Origin: Actinomycetota bacterium
Lineage (GTDB): Bacteria; Actinomycetota; Actinomycetes; Nanopelagicales; Nanopelagicaceae
Direction: 5' to 3'
DNA: 60,648 bases
Assembly: GCA_016870715.1 (NCBI GenBank)
Contig: VGAL01000006.1
Location: forward strand, 1-60,648
Shown here: positions 30,263 to 38,547 of the stretch, piece by piece
Layout of the letters: every line of letters starts with the position of its first letter
Position numbering within the stretch: the stretch's first letter is position 1
Notes under the pieces: model-generated
Seen by the model: the letters and a program-made list of their open reading frames with translations, nothing else
What the model was told of the DNA's origin: nothing
The model's database searches: none
Position numbers and translations under genes: made by a program

Positions 30263-30364
30263 TCACCCCTTAACTTCTAATTACAGCGGGCCCGGGTCCT
30301 CCGGAGTCCTACCCCATTACCCCCACCAGTTTCAGTAGGTACCGTGTAATGGCCTGGAACGAGT

Positions 30365-31156
30365 CTAACTCTTTCTCTTCGCTTTTGCACTTCCAATTAA
30401 TTGTCCAGCAATAACGATGAAAAGTGCGATGAGGAACATCGCGGTACCTATGACATTGGCCTGTGCAGGTACGCCTCGGATTGATGAAATCCAGACAAAT
30501 TTAGGGAAGGTCGTAATTGTCCCAGAATTGAAATTTGTGATGATGAAATCATCAAATGACAAGGAGAATGCAAGAAGTGCCGCAGCTGCGATACCCGGAA
30601 GCACGAGCGGAAAAGTCACTCGTCTGAAGGTTTGATATTCGTTGGCATAGAGATCGCGCGCTGCCTCTTCAAGTTTTGGATCAAGGCTCGCTACTCGTGC
30701 TTTTACCGTGACCACTACGAATGAAATACAGAACATGATGTGCGCAATCACAGTTGTCCAAAATCCAGTGTTCACGTTGAGATTGACGAACATCGCGAGC
30801 AACGAGGCTCCCATGACAATTTCCGGGGTGGCCATCGGCAAGAAGATCAGCAAATTGGTTGAACTCCGCCCCCGGAATTTGTAACGCCCAAGGGCGAAAG
30901 CAATCATGGTGCCAAGAATTGTTGCTACAAGTGTTGAGAGGAAGCCAATCTTCAGAGAATTGCCGAGTGCAACGCAAATATCCGGTGCGCCACAAGGGTT
31001 CTTCCAATTATCGAGTGTGAATCCCTGCCAATTGATATTTCGCTTACCTGCATCATTAAAAGAGAATGCCATCGTGTATCCGACTGGGATAAAGAGATAG
31101 ATAAGAGCAAGAACGGCATAGATGCGAATGAGATTTCGAGAAAACCATCTACTCAT
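30365..31156 (-). CDS. potC: Polyamine ABC transporter permease PotC
   Basis: Inner-membrane permease of a spermidine/putrescine importer. Six hydrophobic segments are visible, starting with IRIYAVLALIYLFIPVGYTMAFSF, and the cytoplasmic EAA loop is LEEAARDLYANEYQTFRRVTFPLVLPGI, which docks the PotA ATPase. The 263 residues are standard for PotC. It lies 5 bases downstream of potB and closes the potD-potA-potB-potC run. Substrate preference within polyamines cannot be read from the permease. Confidence 0.93.
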   Translation of the reverse strand: MSRWFSRNLIRIYAVLALIYLFIPVGYTMAFSFNDAGKRNINWQGFTLDNWKNPCGAPDICVALGNSLKIGFLSTLVATILGTMIAFALGRYKFRGRSSTNLLIFLPMATPEIVMGASLLAMFVNLNVNTGFWTTVIAHIMFCISFVVVTVKARVASLDPKLEEAARDLYANEYQTFRRVTFPLVLPGIAAAALLAFSLSFDDFIITNFNSGTITTFPKFVWISSIRGVPAQANVIGTAMFLIALFIVIAGQLIGSAKAKRKS

Positions 31157-31161
31157 CGCTA

Positions 31162-32061
31162 CTACACCAACTCATCTGTTCCAGAGCGACGGATATAAAT
31201 AATCACTAAGAAGAGAATTGCCGCCATCAAGGTAAATGAGAGCGCCGCGGCTGTGGGATAGTCGACGATTCTGAAGAACCGAGAGTCAATAACATTGCCA
31301 ATCATTTTCGTCGTCGGATTACCCAAGATCGCAGCATTAATGTAATCGCCAGCTGCTGGGATAAATGTAAGCAGAGTTCCTGCAACAACTCCCGGCATAG
31401 AAAGTGGGACTGTCACCTTGCGGAAAGTAGTGAGCCCATTGGCATATAAATCTCCTGACGCCTCCATCAACCTTGGGTCAATCCGATCCAGGCTGGCATA
31501 AATCGGCAGGGTCATGAATGGGAGGAAGTTATAGGTAAGGCCCATCACGACAGCAAATGATGAAGCTGTGATTGTCGTATCTGGCCCGATCAGATGAAGG
31601 GCGCGGAGCGCCGAGACAACCGGACCTTCAGCGCCAAGTATCTGCTTCCATGCGATTGTTCGAAGGAGGAAGGAGGTGAAGAAGGGCGCAATAACCAAGA
31701 TAAGCAAGATGTTCTTGTATCGCCCCGATTTGAAAGCAATCGCGTAAGCGAGCGGGTATGAGATGACAAGAGCGAGCAAGGTTGCCATAAAAGCATAGGT
31801 AAATGATCGGAGAAACTGATCTTGATACTCGATGAAGGCATCCAAGTAGTTGGCAAAACGATAAGTTTGAATGAAGGCGCCAGTCTCTTGTGATGCAGCC
31901 CTTGTCTTCGTGGAGGTTTCAGCAAGATTGATCAACGGGTAGATGAAGAAGATAAAGAGCCAGAGCAGCCCTGGCAACATTAGAAGATAAGGAATTCGTC
32001 TACCAGTTCGCTCAGGATTCACATGGGTGCTGGTGCCGGGTGAAACGTGAGCGATTGCCAT
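31162..32061 (-). CDS. potB: Polyamine ABC transporter permease PotB
   Basis: Partner permease of PotC with 299 residues. The first helix is PYLLMLPGLLWLFIFFIYPLINLAE, further helices follow, and the EAA loop is LMEASGDLYANGLTTFRKVTVPLSMPGV. The FRFANYLDAF-like periplasmic segment after TM1 is typical of PotB/PotH. Its start directly abuts the potA stop, so translation is coupled. Confidence 0.93.
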   Translation of the reverse strand: MAIAHVSPGTSTHVNPERTGRRIPYLLMLPGLLWLFIFFIYPLINLAETSTKTRAASQETGAFIQTYRFANYLDAFIEYQDQFLRSFTYAFMATLLALVISYPLAYAIAFKSGRYKNILLILVIAPFFTSFLLRTIAWKQILGAEGPVVSALRALHLIGPDTTITASSFAVVMGLTYNFLPFMTLPIYASLDRIDPRLMEASGDLYANGLTTFRKVTVPLSMPGVVAGTLLTFIPAAGDYINAAILGNPTTKMIGNVIDSRFFRIVDYPTAAALSFTLMAAILFLVIIYIRRSGTDELV

Positions 32062-33162
32062 TTAACTCTCGCTATCGAGCGCAAAGGTAAAGTGCGGCTC
32101 CCAAGAAAGGGTTACCTGGTCGCCTTTACGAATATTCGGCGCACCGCCATCATTCTGTTCAAAGACCATGATCTCTTGCTTCCATGGCATCTCTACTTGA
32201 TATTGAGTACTCACGCCCACGAAGGAAATATCAGTCACTACCCCACCAGAGAGCGAATTCTTTCCAGCGCTACTTCCCTCTGTTTGAATATTGATTTTTT
32301 CTGGTCGAACTCCCACCAAGACTTTGCTCTTCGACGACGTATTACGCGAACTTGGAAGAAGAATTCGAGATCCATGAATATCCACTGAAGTCTCAGCGCC
32401 ACTATTTGTTTGCACAGTAGCCTCAATAAGATTTGACTGTCCGAGAAAATTGGCAACGAATACCGTCTTGGGATTCTCATAGAGCTCTACAGGAGAGCCC
32501 ATCTGTTCAATTTTTCCCTTATTCATAACGGCAATGGTGTCAGCCATCGTCATGGCTTCTTCTTGATCGTGGGTAACATGGACGAAGGTGATACCCACTT
32601 CGGTTTGAATCCACTTCAACTCAATCTGCATCTGTCGTCGGAGTTTAAGATCCAACGCGCCCAGCGGTTCATCGAGCAAGAGCAGCGCAGGGCGATTGAC
32701 AATGGCGCGCGCGACCGCAATTCGTTGCTGCTGACCCCCTGATAATTGCCCGGGCTTTCGATCTTTAAGGTGTCCCAACTCCACGAGCGCAAGTACTTTC
32801 GTTACTGCCTCATCAACATCTTTCATGCCTCTGCGGCGCAAACCGAATGCGACATTCTCGAAAATTGTGAGGTGAGGAAAGAGCGCATAATTTTGGAAGA
32901 CCGTGTTGACTGGACGTTGGTACGGCTTGGTGTGCGTGATGTCAGTATCGCCGATGTGGATAGATCCTGAAGTTGGCTCTTCAAGACCAGCGATCATCCG
33001 TAACGTCGTTGTCTTGCCACAACCAGAGGGGCCAAGGAGAGCAAAAAAAGAGCCCTTTGGAATGGTGAGTGTCAGATCATCAACAGCGACAAAATCAGCA
33101 AACCTCTTCGTAATATTTCGAAGTTGCAGATCCCCAACTGCCGATGAGGTGAGATCCACCAT
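32062..33162 (-). CDS. potA: Polyamine ABC transporter ATP-binding protein PotA
   Basis: Cytoplasmic ATPase that powers uptake. Walker A GPSGCGKTT is at residues 44-52, the signature LSGGQQQR near 140, Walker B LLLLDEPLGALD just after, and the H-loop HVTHDQEEAM. A C-terminal TOBE-type regulatory domain (VGVRPEKINI) completes the 366 residues, as in the PotA/PotG subfamily. It lies 2 bases after potD and immediately before potB. Confidence 0.95.
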   Translation of the reverse strand: MVDLTSSAVGDLQLRNITKRFADFVAVDDLTLTIPKGSFFALLGPSGCGKTTTLRMIAGLEEPTSGSIHIGDTDITHTKPYQRPVNTVFQNYALFPHLTIFENVAFGLRRRGMKDVDEAVTKVLALVELGHLKDRKPGQLSGGQQQRIAVARAIVNRPALLLLDEPLGALDLKLRRQMQIELKWIQTEVGITFVHVTHDQEEAMTMADTIAVMNKGKIEQMGSPVELYENPKTVFVANFLGQSNLIEATVQTNSGAETSVDIHGSRILLPSSRNTSSKSKVLVGVRPEKINIQTEGSSAGKNSLSGGVVTDISFVGVSTQYQVEMPWKQEIMVFEQNDGGAPNIRKGDQVTLSWEPHFTFALDSES

Positions 33163-33164
33163 TA

Positions 33165-34358
33165 CTAATTACCTGATGCAGCAGCAAACGCTTCGCTGAA
33201 GGTTGTCTCTTCTTCAGGTGAGAGAGGGCGGAAGACCTTTACCTTTGCCAAAGTTGCATCATCAGGGAAGATGAATGGATTGTTCACAAGCGCTGCATCA
33301 ATCTTCTCCATCTCTTCACGTGCACCTTGAACTGGGCAGATGTAATTTACCCAGGCTGCAACTTGAGCAGCGACCGCGGGATCGTAATAGTTATTAATAA
33401 CCGATTGAGCATTCTTCTTATTGGTTGATGTTGATGGAATCATCACGTTATCTGACCAGAGAGTTCCACCCGAGTCAGGTATCGCGAATTCAAATTTGCC
33501 ATCGTTATCGTTGGCGAGCGCGAAGATATCGCCAGACCAACCGATTACTGCTACCGCGTCACCGCTCTCCATGTCATCGAGATAATCATTGCCCTTGACC
33601 TGTCGGATAATTCCATCAGCCACTTGCTTCTCGAGGAATTCAACCGCGGTCATGAATTGATCTTCAGTGAATGGCTGTGAGATGTCTACTCCTTGATACT
33701 GAAGGATGATTCCCATCGTGTCGCGCATCTCGCTCAACACTTCAATTCTTCCCTTATATTTCTTGTCGAAGAGTTGATCCAAACTCTTGATGCCGCCAGG
33801 AATCACCTCTTTATTCCAACCGAAACCGGCAAAGCCCGATTGCCAGGTAAGTGAACTCTTCCGTCCTGGATCAAAACCCACGTTGGCAAGACCTGGAAGA
33901 ATATTCTCTTTATTTGGGATTGCGCCCTCATCAAATGCTTGGGTGTAGCCGAGGCGAATCCAACGACCAGCCATCCAGTCAGTCAACGTGACAATGTCCC
34001 AACCAATATCTTTACCCTGCTCAAGTTTGACCTGCACCTTGCCATAGAACTCATCGTTGTCATTGACCTCTTCTTTATAAACGACATTGATGCCTGAAGC
34101 GGCGATGAAAGTTTGTAACGTCGGATACTTTTGCGCCTCATCGTCGTAATCGAGGTACTCTGGCCAGTTCGCCCAGCGCACCGTACCTGAAGATTCAGCA
34201 GCAGCGCTTTCACTAGCGCTACCGGTCTCTTCTCCGGAGCTACTACATGCAGCAAGAACTGCAGTTGCACCGACTGCACCTGCGCCTGCAAGAAATCTAC
34301 GTCGAGTAAGTTGCGCTCGAATCAATGCTCGTGTCTCTGTCGAAAGTTGCTCACTCAT
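33165..34358 (-). CDS. potD: Polyamine ABC transporter substrate-binding lipoprotein PotD
   Basis: Extracytoplasmic polyamine-binding protein of 397 residues. The N-terminus has a twin-arginine motif RRRFLAGAG (residues 19-27) and then a lipobox LAAC with Cys38, so it is predicted to be exported folded by Tat and anchored as a lipoprotein. The mature part opens with VRWANWPEYLDYD, the usual start of PotD/PotF-type domains (NWxxY), and contains IGWSGDIFALA. The ATG has a good GGGGAG ribosome-binding site. It is the first gene of potDABC and lies 33 bases after the aldehyde dehydrogenase gene. Confidence 0.94.
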   Translation of the reverse strand: MSEQLSTETRALIRAQLTRRRFLAGAGAVGATAVLAACSSSGEETGSASESAAAESSGTVRWANWPEYLDYDDEAQKYPTLQTFIAASGINVVYKEEVNDNDEFYGKVQVKLEQGKDIGWDIVTLTDWMAGRWIRLGYTQAFDEGAIPNKENILPGLANVGFDPGRKSSLTWQSGFAGFGWNKEVIPGGIKSLDQLFDKKYKGRIEVLSEMRDTMGIILQYQGVDISQPFTEDQFMTAVEFLEKQVADGIIRQVKGNDYLDDMESGDAVAVIGWSGDIFALANDNDGKFEFAIPDSGGTLWSDNVMIPSTSTNKKNAQSVINNYYDPAVAAQVAAWVNYICPVQGAREEMEKIDAALVNNPFIFPDDATLAKVKVFRPLSPEEETTFSEAFAAASGN

Positions 34359-34391
34359 TTCTTACTCCCCTGGGATAGTCGGTCGCTGCTG

Positions 34392-35819
34392 CTATGCCTG
34401 TAGATTAGTCATTACATGCTTGATGCGGGTGTAATCCTCGAACCCGTAACTCGATAAATCCTTCCCATACCCAGAGTGCTTGAAGCCGCCATGAGGCATC
34501 TCAGCAACCATCGGGATGTGGGTGTTGATCCAGACGCAGCCGAAGTCGAAGGCCTTGGCCATCCGCATCGCCCGACCATGGTCTTTGGTCCAAACGCTCG
34601 AGGCCAGGCCATACTTCACGCCATTGGCCATTCTGACCGCTTCACTCTCGTCGGTGAACTTCTGAATGGTGATGACTGGGGCAAAAATCTCCGTTTGGAT
34701 CATCTCGTCATCTTGTCTTAGGTCGGCAACGACTGTGGGGGTCCAGAAGTACCCCGGGCGGGCCACTTGAGTTCCGCCTGTAGTCACCCGAGCGTGGGCT
34801 GGGGTGCGCTCGAGGAACCCTTTAACTCGCGCGAGTTGATTGGCGTTGTTGACCGGGCCAACGAGCACATCTTCATCTGGCGCTCCCACTTTGATGTTGT
34901 TCTTCGCTTGCTCGGTAAGGAGCGCGACCACATCCTCGTATGCGCTTGCTTCGACAATCACGCGAGTAGCTGCTGTGCAATCTTGACCTGCATTGAAATA
35001 TCCCGCCACAGCAATCCATTCACATGCAGCTTCTAAATTTGCATCATCAAAGATGACTACAGGTGCTTTCCCACCCAATTCAAGATGTACCTTCTTCAAA
35101 TCTTTCGCCGCCTCTTTGGCAACTTCCATACCCGCTCGAACCGAACCAGTAATGGAGACAAATTGTGGAATCTCATGATCGACAAGAAGGCGTCCAGTAT
35201 CGCGATCGCCGGTAATCACATTGATAACACCTTCGGGCAGAAACTCCTGCATCAATTCCGCCATCCAGAGCGTCGAGACAGGAGTGGTATCGCTTGGCTT
35301 GAGCACTACTGTGTTTCCTGCAGCAATTGCAGGGGCCCACTTCCATACCGCCATCATCATCGGGTAATTCCATGGCGTAACTTGTGCACAAACTCCAATT
35401 GGCTCGCGGCGAATAAATGAGGTGTGGCCTTTGATGTATTCAGCGGCGGAGCGCCCCTCTAAATTACGCGCTGCTCCTGCGAAGAATCGAATTTGATCCA
35501 ACATCGGACCAATCTCTTCTTGTCGAGTGATTGCAATAGGCTTTCCAGTATTCTCCGATTCAACGCGAATCAATTCTTCAGAGCGAGCCTCAATTGCATC
35601 AGCAATCTTATTTATCGCGCGTTGCCGCTCAGCGGGTGTGGAATCGCGCCAAATTTCAAATGCAGTTGCGGCAGCGTTCATAGCGGCATCGACATCTGCG
35701 CTATTGGAAACTGCCGCTTTTGCGAAAACTTCGCCTGTTGCCGGATTGATCACATCTTGAGTCTTGCCCGATGTGGAGGGAACGCTCTTGCCATTGATGA
35801 AATTGGTGAGGGTTTTCAT
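34392..35819 (-). CDS. patD: Gamma-aminobutyraldehyde dehydrogenase
   Basis: NAD-dependent aldehyde dehydrogenase that oxidises 4-aminobutyraldehyde to GABA. The catalytic nucleophile is Cys281 in NAGQDCTAATRV, a context that recalls E. coli YdcW/PatD, and the general-base glutamate is in HLELGGKAP. The NAD-binding GSVRAGMEVAK and the N-terminal FINGKSVPS are typical. The 475 residues match the family. It heads the potDABC operon. TACGCT lies 6 bases before the ATG, suggesting a leaderless message with the same -10 box as gabT. Other omega-amino aldehydes (betaine aldehyde type) are possible substrates. Confidence 0.92.
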   Translation of the reverse strand: MKTLTNFINGKSVPSTSGKTQDVINPATGEVFAKAAVSNSADVDAAMNAAATAFEIWRDSTPAERQRAINKIADAIEARSEELIRVESENTGKPIAITRQEEIGPMLDQIRFFAGAARNLEGRSAAEYIKGHTSFIRREPIGVCAQVTPWNYPMMMAVWKWAPAIAAGNTVVLKPSDTTPVSTLWMAELMQEFLPEGVINVITGDRDTGRLLVDHEIPQFVSITGSVRAGMEVAKEAAKDLKKVHLELGGKAPVVIFDDANLEAACEWIAVAGYFNAGQDCTAATRVIVEASAYEDVVALLTEQAKNNIKVGAPDEDVLVGPVNNANQLARVKGFLERTPAHARVTTGGTQVARPGYFWTPTVVADLRQDDEMIQTEIFAPVITIQKFTDESEAVRMANGVKYGLASSVWTKDHGRAMRMAKAFDFGCVWINTHIPMVAEMPHGGFKHSGYGKDLSSYGFEDYTRIKHVMTNLQA

Positions 35820-35825
35820 GGCCTG

Positions 35826-35831
35826 AGCGTA
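35826..35831 (-). promoter_or_regulatory. -10 box of a probable leaderless aldehyde dehydrogenase promoter
   Basis: TACGCT on the minus strand, then CAGGCC, then ATG. It is identical in hexamer and spacing to the box before gabT. The 177-base divergent region (35820-35996) also contains a TTCGA/TCGAA inverted repeat at 35919-35936 that could be an operator for the adjacent Lrp-type regulator; this is inference. Confidence 0.5.
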
Positions 35832-35972
35832 CGCGCCGCCTTCCAGGCGGGCTAGCGGAGGGAAAAGCGCCTATCCGAAGGCAAATCTGCGATATAGCGT
35901 GAATTTTCCTCCCACAACTTCGAATTTCGTATCGAATCGGCCAAAAAACTGCGGATTCAGTTGCAGAAGGCT

Positions 35973-35991
35973 CCACCCCATGAGAGGGTGG
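35973..35991 (+). promoter_or_regulatory. Hairpin over the ribosome-binding site of the Lrp-type regulator
   Basis: CCACCC (35973-35978) and GGGTGG (35986-35991) form a perfect 6-base stem with a 7-base loop, ending 5 bases before the ATG at 35997. The right arm contains the Shine-Dalgarno-like AGAGGGTGG, so folding would limit translation of the regulator. Confidence 0.5.
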
Positions 35992-35996
35992 CTCCC

Positions 35997-36458
35997 ATGC
36001 GCCAGAAAAACCGTTCGGTTCATCTCGATGAGGCTTCCAAGGCGATCATCGAGCAGCTCCAAGGCGATGGTCGAAAACCCTATGCGGCAATCGGCTCTGC
36101 CGTGGGGCTCTCTGAGGCTGCCGTCCGGCAGCGAGTTCAGAAATTGATCGATTCTGGTGTGATTCAAATCGTTGCTGTGACCGATCCGCTCACCGTCGGG
36201 TCATTTCGCATGGCGATGGTTGGTGTTCGAGTTGAGGGCGATATCACTGCAGTTGCCGATCAACTCGGCAAGTACCGAGAAGTTGATTACGTAGTCGTCA
36301 CTGCAGGCAACTTCGACATTCTTGTTGAGGCAATCTGCGATGACGATGAACACCTTCTTGAACTCCTACAAAGAATCAGAGCGATACCTACGGTGCGAAG
36401 CACGGAAAGCTTCGTTTATCTCAAACTGCAGAAGCAGTTATACAACTGGGGAACATAA
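35997..36458 (+). CDS. Lrp/AsnC family transcriptional regulator
   Basis: Small feast/famine regulator. The N-terminal winged helix-turn-helix (LDEASKAIIEQLQGDGRKPYAAIGSAVGLSEAAVRQRVQKL) is followed by the RAM ligand-binding domain (VVTAGNFDILVEAICDDDEHLLELL). From ATG 35997 it is 154 residues; the in-frame TTG at 35961 has no ribosome-binding site. It is divergent from the aldehyde dehydrogenase/pot operon and lies 2 bases before the aminotransferase, so it probably controls both sides of the amine island in response to an amine or amino acid. Confidence 0.92.
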   Translation: MRQKNRSVHLDEASKAIIEQLQGDGRKPYAAIGSAVGLSEAAVRQRVQKLIDSGVIQIVAVTDPLTVGSFRMAMVGVRVEGDITAVADQLGKYREVDYVVVTAGNFDILVEAICDDDEHLLELLQRIRAIPTVRSTESFVYLKLQKQLYNWGT

Positions 36459-36460
36459 AA

Positions 36461-37879
36461 ATGGCAACTACAAGTGAGGCAGACGTTGTTCTGTATCATG
36501 ACGATGAACATCACGAAAATTGGTCAGAGCGAGCAAAGCAGAATCTCTGGCTCTCCTTCGCACGTATGGGAAATTACGAGCAAGGTGGCGCGATACCCGT
36601 AATCACCCGCGGCGAAGGCGTGTATGTCTGGGATGACCGCGATCGAAAGATTTTCGATGGGCTGGCTGGGCTCTTTACCGTTCAGGTAGGGCATGGTCGA
36701 GAAGAGTTAGTTGAAGCAGCGGCAAAGCAGATGCGCCAACTCTCTTACTTTCCACTTTGGGGATATGCAAACCCGCCAGCAATCGAATTAGCAGAGCGGT
36801 TAACATCCTTTACACCCTCTGGATTGAACCATGTCTTCTTTTCGGCAACAGGAGGCGAATCCGTAGAGAGCGCTATCAAACTCATCAAGCAGTATTACAA
36901 GATGACCGGTAAACCCCTCAAACATAAGGTTATCTCTCGCTCGATTGCCTACCATGGCACGACCCAAGGGGCGCTCTCTATCACCGGCATCCCGGCCGCT
37001 AAACAATATTTTGAACCGTTGATTGCCGGCCACCATAAGGTGCCTAATACCAATTTCTATCGAGCCCCACTCAACCATCGCGATGATTACATGGAATTTG
37101 GACAGTGGGCTGCAAATCGCATCGAAGAGATGATCAACTTCGAAGGAGCTGACACCGTCGCTGCAGTCTTTGTGGAACCGGTACAAAATTCTGGTGGATG
37201 TTTCCCACCACCTCCTGGTTACCTCGAACGAGTTCGGGAGATCTGCGATAAGTACGATGTGATGATGGTCTGCGATGAGACCATCACTGGTTTTGGTCGT
37301 ATCGGTGATTACTTTGCTTCGCGGTTATTTGGAATAACCCCAGACATCATCACTTGTGGCAAAGGAATGACCTCTGGCTACTTCCCCATGGCCGCCATGA
37401 TTGCCAGCGATCGTCTCTACGAACCCTTCTTAAAAGATAACAACGCATTCCTCCATGGCTTTACCTTTGGTGGCCATCCCGTTGGTGCTGCAGTGGCGCT
37501 GGCTAATTTAGATATATTCGAAAAAGAGAAGATTAACGAACACGTCCGCGAGAACGAGGGTAACTTCTACGCCACTCTCGAGAAACTCTACGACTTACCG
37601 ATTGTTGGCGATGTTCGCGGCGCTGGCTTCTTCTATGGAATCGAAATGGTTAAAGATCGCTCTACGCGTGAGACTTTCAACGCAGATGAGAGTGAGAAAC
37701 TTCTTCGCGGATTCCTCTCCAAGAAGCTCTACGACTCCGGGTTGTACTGCCGAACCGATGATCGTGGCGACCCGGTGATCCAGTTGGCGCCTCCGCTGAT
37801 TGCCAATCAATCACATTTCGATGAGATTGAGGGAATCCTTCGCTCAGTACTCACCGAAGCATGTGAGTTGATTTTCTAG
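36461..37879 (+). CDS. Class III aminotransferase (putrescine/amine--pyruvate type)
   Basis: PLP enzyme of 472 residues with PLP lysine K301 in TCGKGMTSGYFPMAA, the FFSATGGESVESAIKLIKQY cofactor-phosphate segment and CDETITGFGRIGDYFAS. It resembles omega-amino acid or putrescine--pyruvate aminotransferases (SpuC-like) more than GabT. In this context the likely reaction is putrescine (or another diamine or amine) plus pyruvate to 4-aminobutyraldehyde plus alanine, feeding the dehydrogenase across the divergent promoter. Beta-alanine or taurine as substrate cannot be ruled out. It starts 2 bases after the regulator, and the next gene starts inside its stop codon (TAGTG). Confidence 0.88.
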   Translation: MATTSEADVVLYHDDEHHENWSERAKQNLWLSFARMGNYEQGGAIPVITRGEGVYVWDDRDRKIFDGLAGLFTVQVGHGREELVEAAAKQMRQLSYFPLWGYANPPAIELAERLTSFTPSGLNHVFFSATGGESVESAIKLIKQYYKMTGKPLKHKVISRSIAYHGTTQGALSITGIPAAKQYFEPLIAGHHKVPNTNFYRAPLNHRDDYMEFGQWAANRIEEMINFEGADTVAAVFVEPVQNSGGCFPPPPGYLERVREICDKYDVMMVCDETITGFGRIGDYFASRLFGITPDIITCGKGMTSGYFPMAAMIASDRLYEPFLKDNNAFLHGFTFGGHPVGAAVALANLDIFEKEKINEHVRENEGNFYATLEKLYDLPIVGDVRGAGFFYGIEMVKDRSTRETFNADESEKLLRGFLSKKLYDSGLYCRTDDRGDPVIQLAPPLIANQSHFDEIEGILRSVLTEACELIF

Positions 37880-38547
37880 TGGCGCACTCTGATTCACCTC
37901 TTGGTAATACCAAACGGACAACGCTGCATCGGGTGCCACATAAAGAGGTAAAAGATCGCGCAGTGCTCCATCAAATCCTTGATGCTGCCCTCGTAGGTCA
38001 TGTGGGCTTTCTCCAGGATGGACACCCATTTGTCATACCAGTAGCGATTGCTCGAGATGGCGAGAACCTACTCCTTCATGGTTCTAAAGCTTCACGTCTA
38101 TTCAAGACACTTGCTAGCGGTGCGCCATGTGCCGTTTCAGTGACTCACATCGATGCACTTGTGCTGGCACGTTCTGCTTTTGAATCATCGATGAACTATC
38201 GAAGTGCGCTGATACTCGGTGTGGCGCAAGAGCTCGAAGACGATGAGAAGATTCGCGCCTTTGATGCACTCACCGATCACCTCCTTCCCGAACGGCGTGC
38301 ATCGCTGCGACCACTTAATGCGGATGAGATTCGACAAACAACAATTCTCTCCCTTCCCATGGAAGAGGCGAGCGTGAAGATTTCTTCCAAATTTCCTGCT
38401 GATGATGAGTCTGATCTCTCGTGGCCAGTCTGGGCAGGAAACATTCCGATAGAACATCGATATGGCCAACCTATCCCCGATCCGAGGATGACCCACCCAC
38501 ATCCACTCCCCGATTATGTGAAGAGATGGCCTGAAGGACGGACATGA
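37879..38547 (+). CDS. Pyridoxamine 5'-phosphate oxidase-like flavin-binding protein
   Basis: Split-barrel protein of 222 residues related to the Pyridox_ox_2/NimA-like group, with VGHVGFLQDGHPFVIPVAIARDGENLLLHGSKASRLFK as the core barrel. These proteins bind FMN, FAD or haem; the true PNPOx signature is not seen, so vitamin B6 synthesis is unlikely. It uses GTG at 37879, overlapping the aminotransferase stop by one base, and its own stop overlaps the next gene by 4 bases. This tight coupling between an aminotransferase and an FAD oxidoreductase suggests a role in the same amine pathway, for instance flavin handling or reductase function. I do not know its reaction. Confidence 0.82.
   Translation: MAHSDSPLGNTKRTTLHRVPHKEVKDRAVLHQILDAALVGHVGFLQDGHPFVIPVAIARDGENLLLHGSKASRLFKTLASGAPCAVSVTHIDALVLARSAFESSMNYRSALILGVAQELEDDEKIRAFDALTDHLLPERRASLRPLNADEIRQTTILSLPMEEASVKISSKFPADDESDLSWPVWAGNIPIEHRYGQPIPDPRMTHPHPLPDYVKRWPEGRT

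Noticed and set aside
30289-30333. A tRNA-like 3' end (plus strand, ending in CCACCA) between potC and the oxidoreductase gene
   Set aside because: There is no T-loop of the GGTTCRA type, no acceptor partner and no anticodon arm at the right distance, so I judge it chance similarity in a GC-rich gap.
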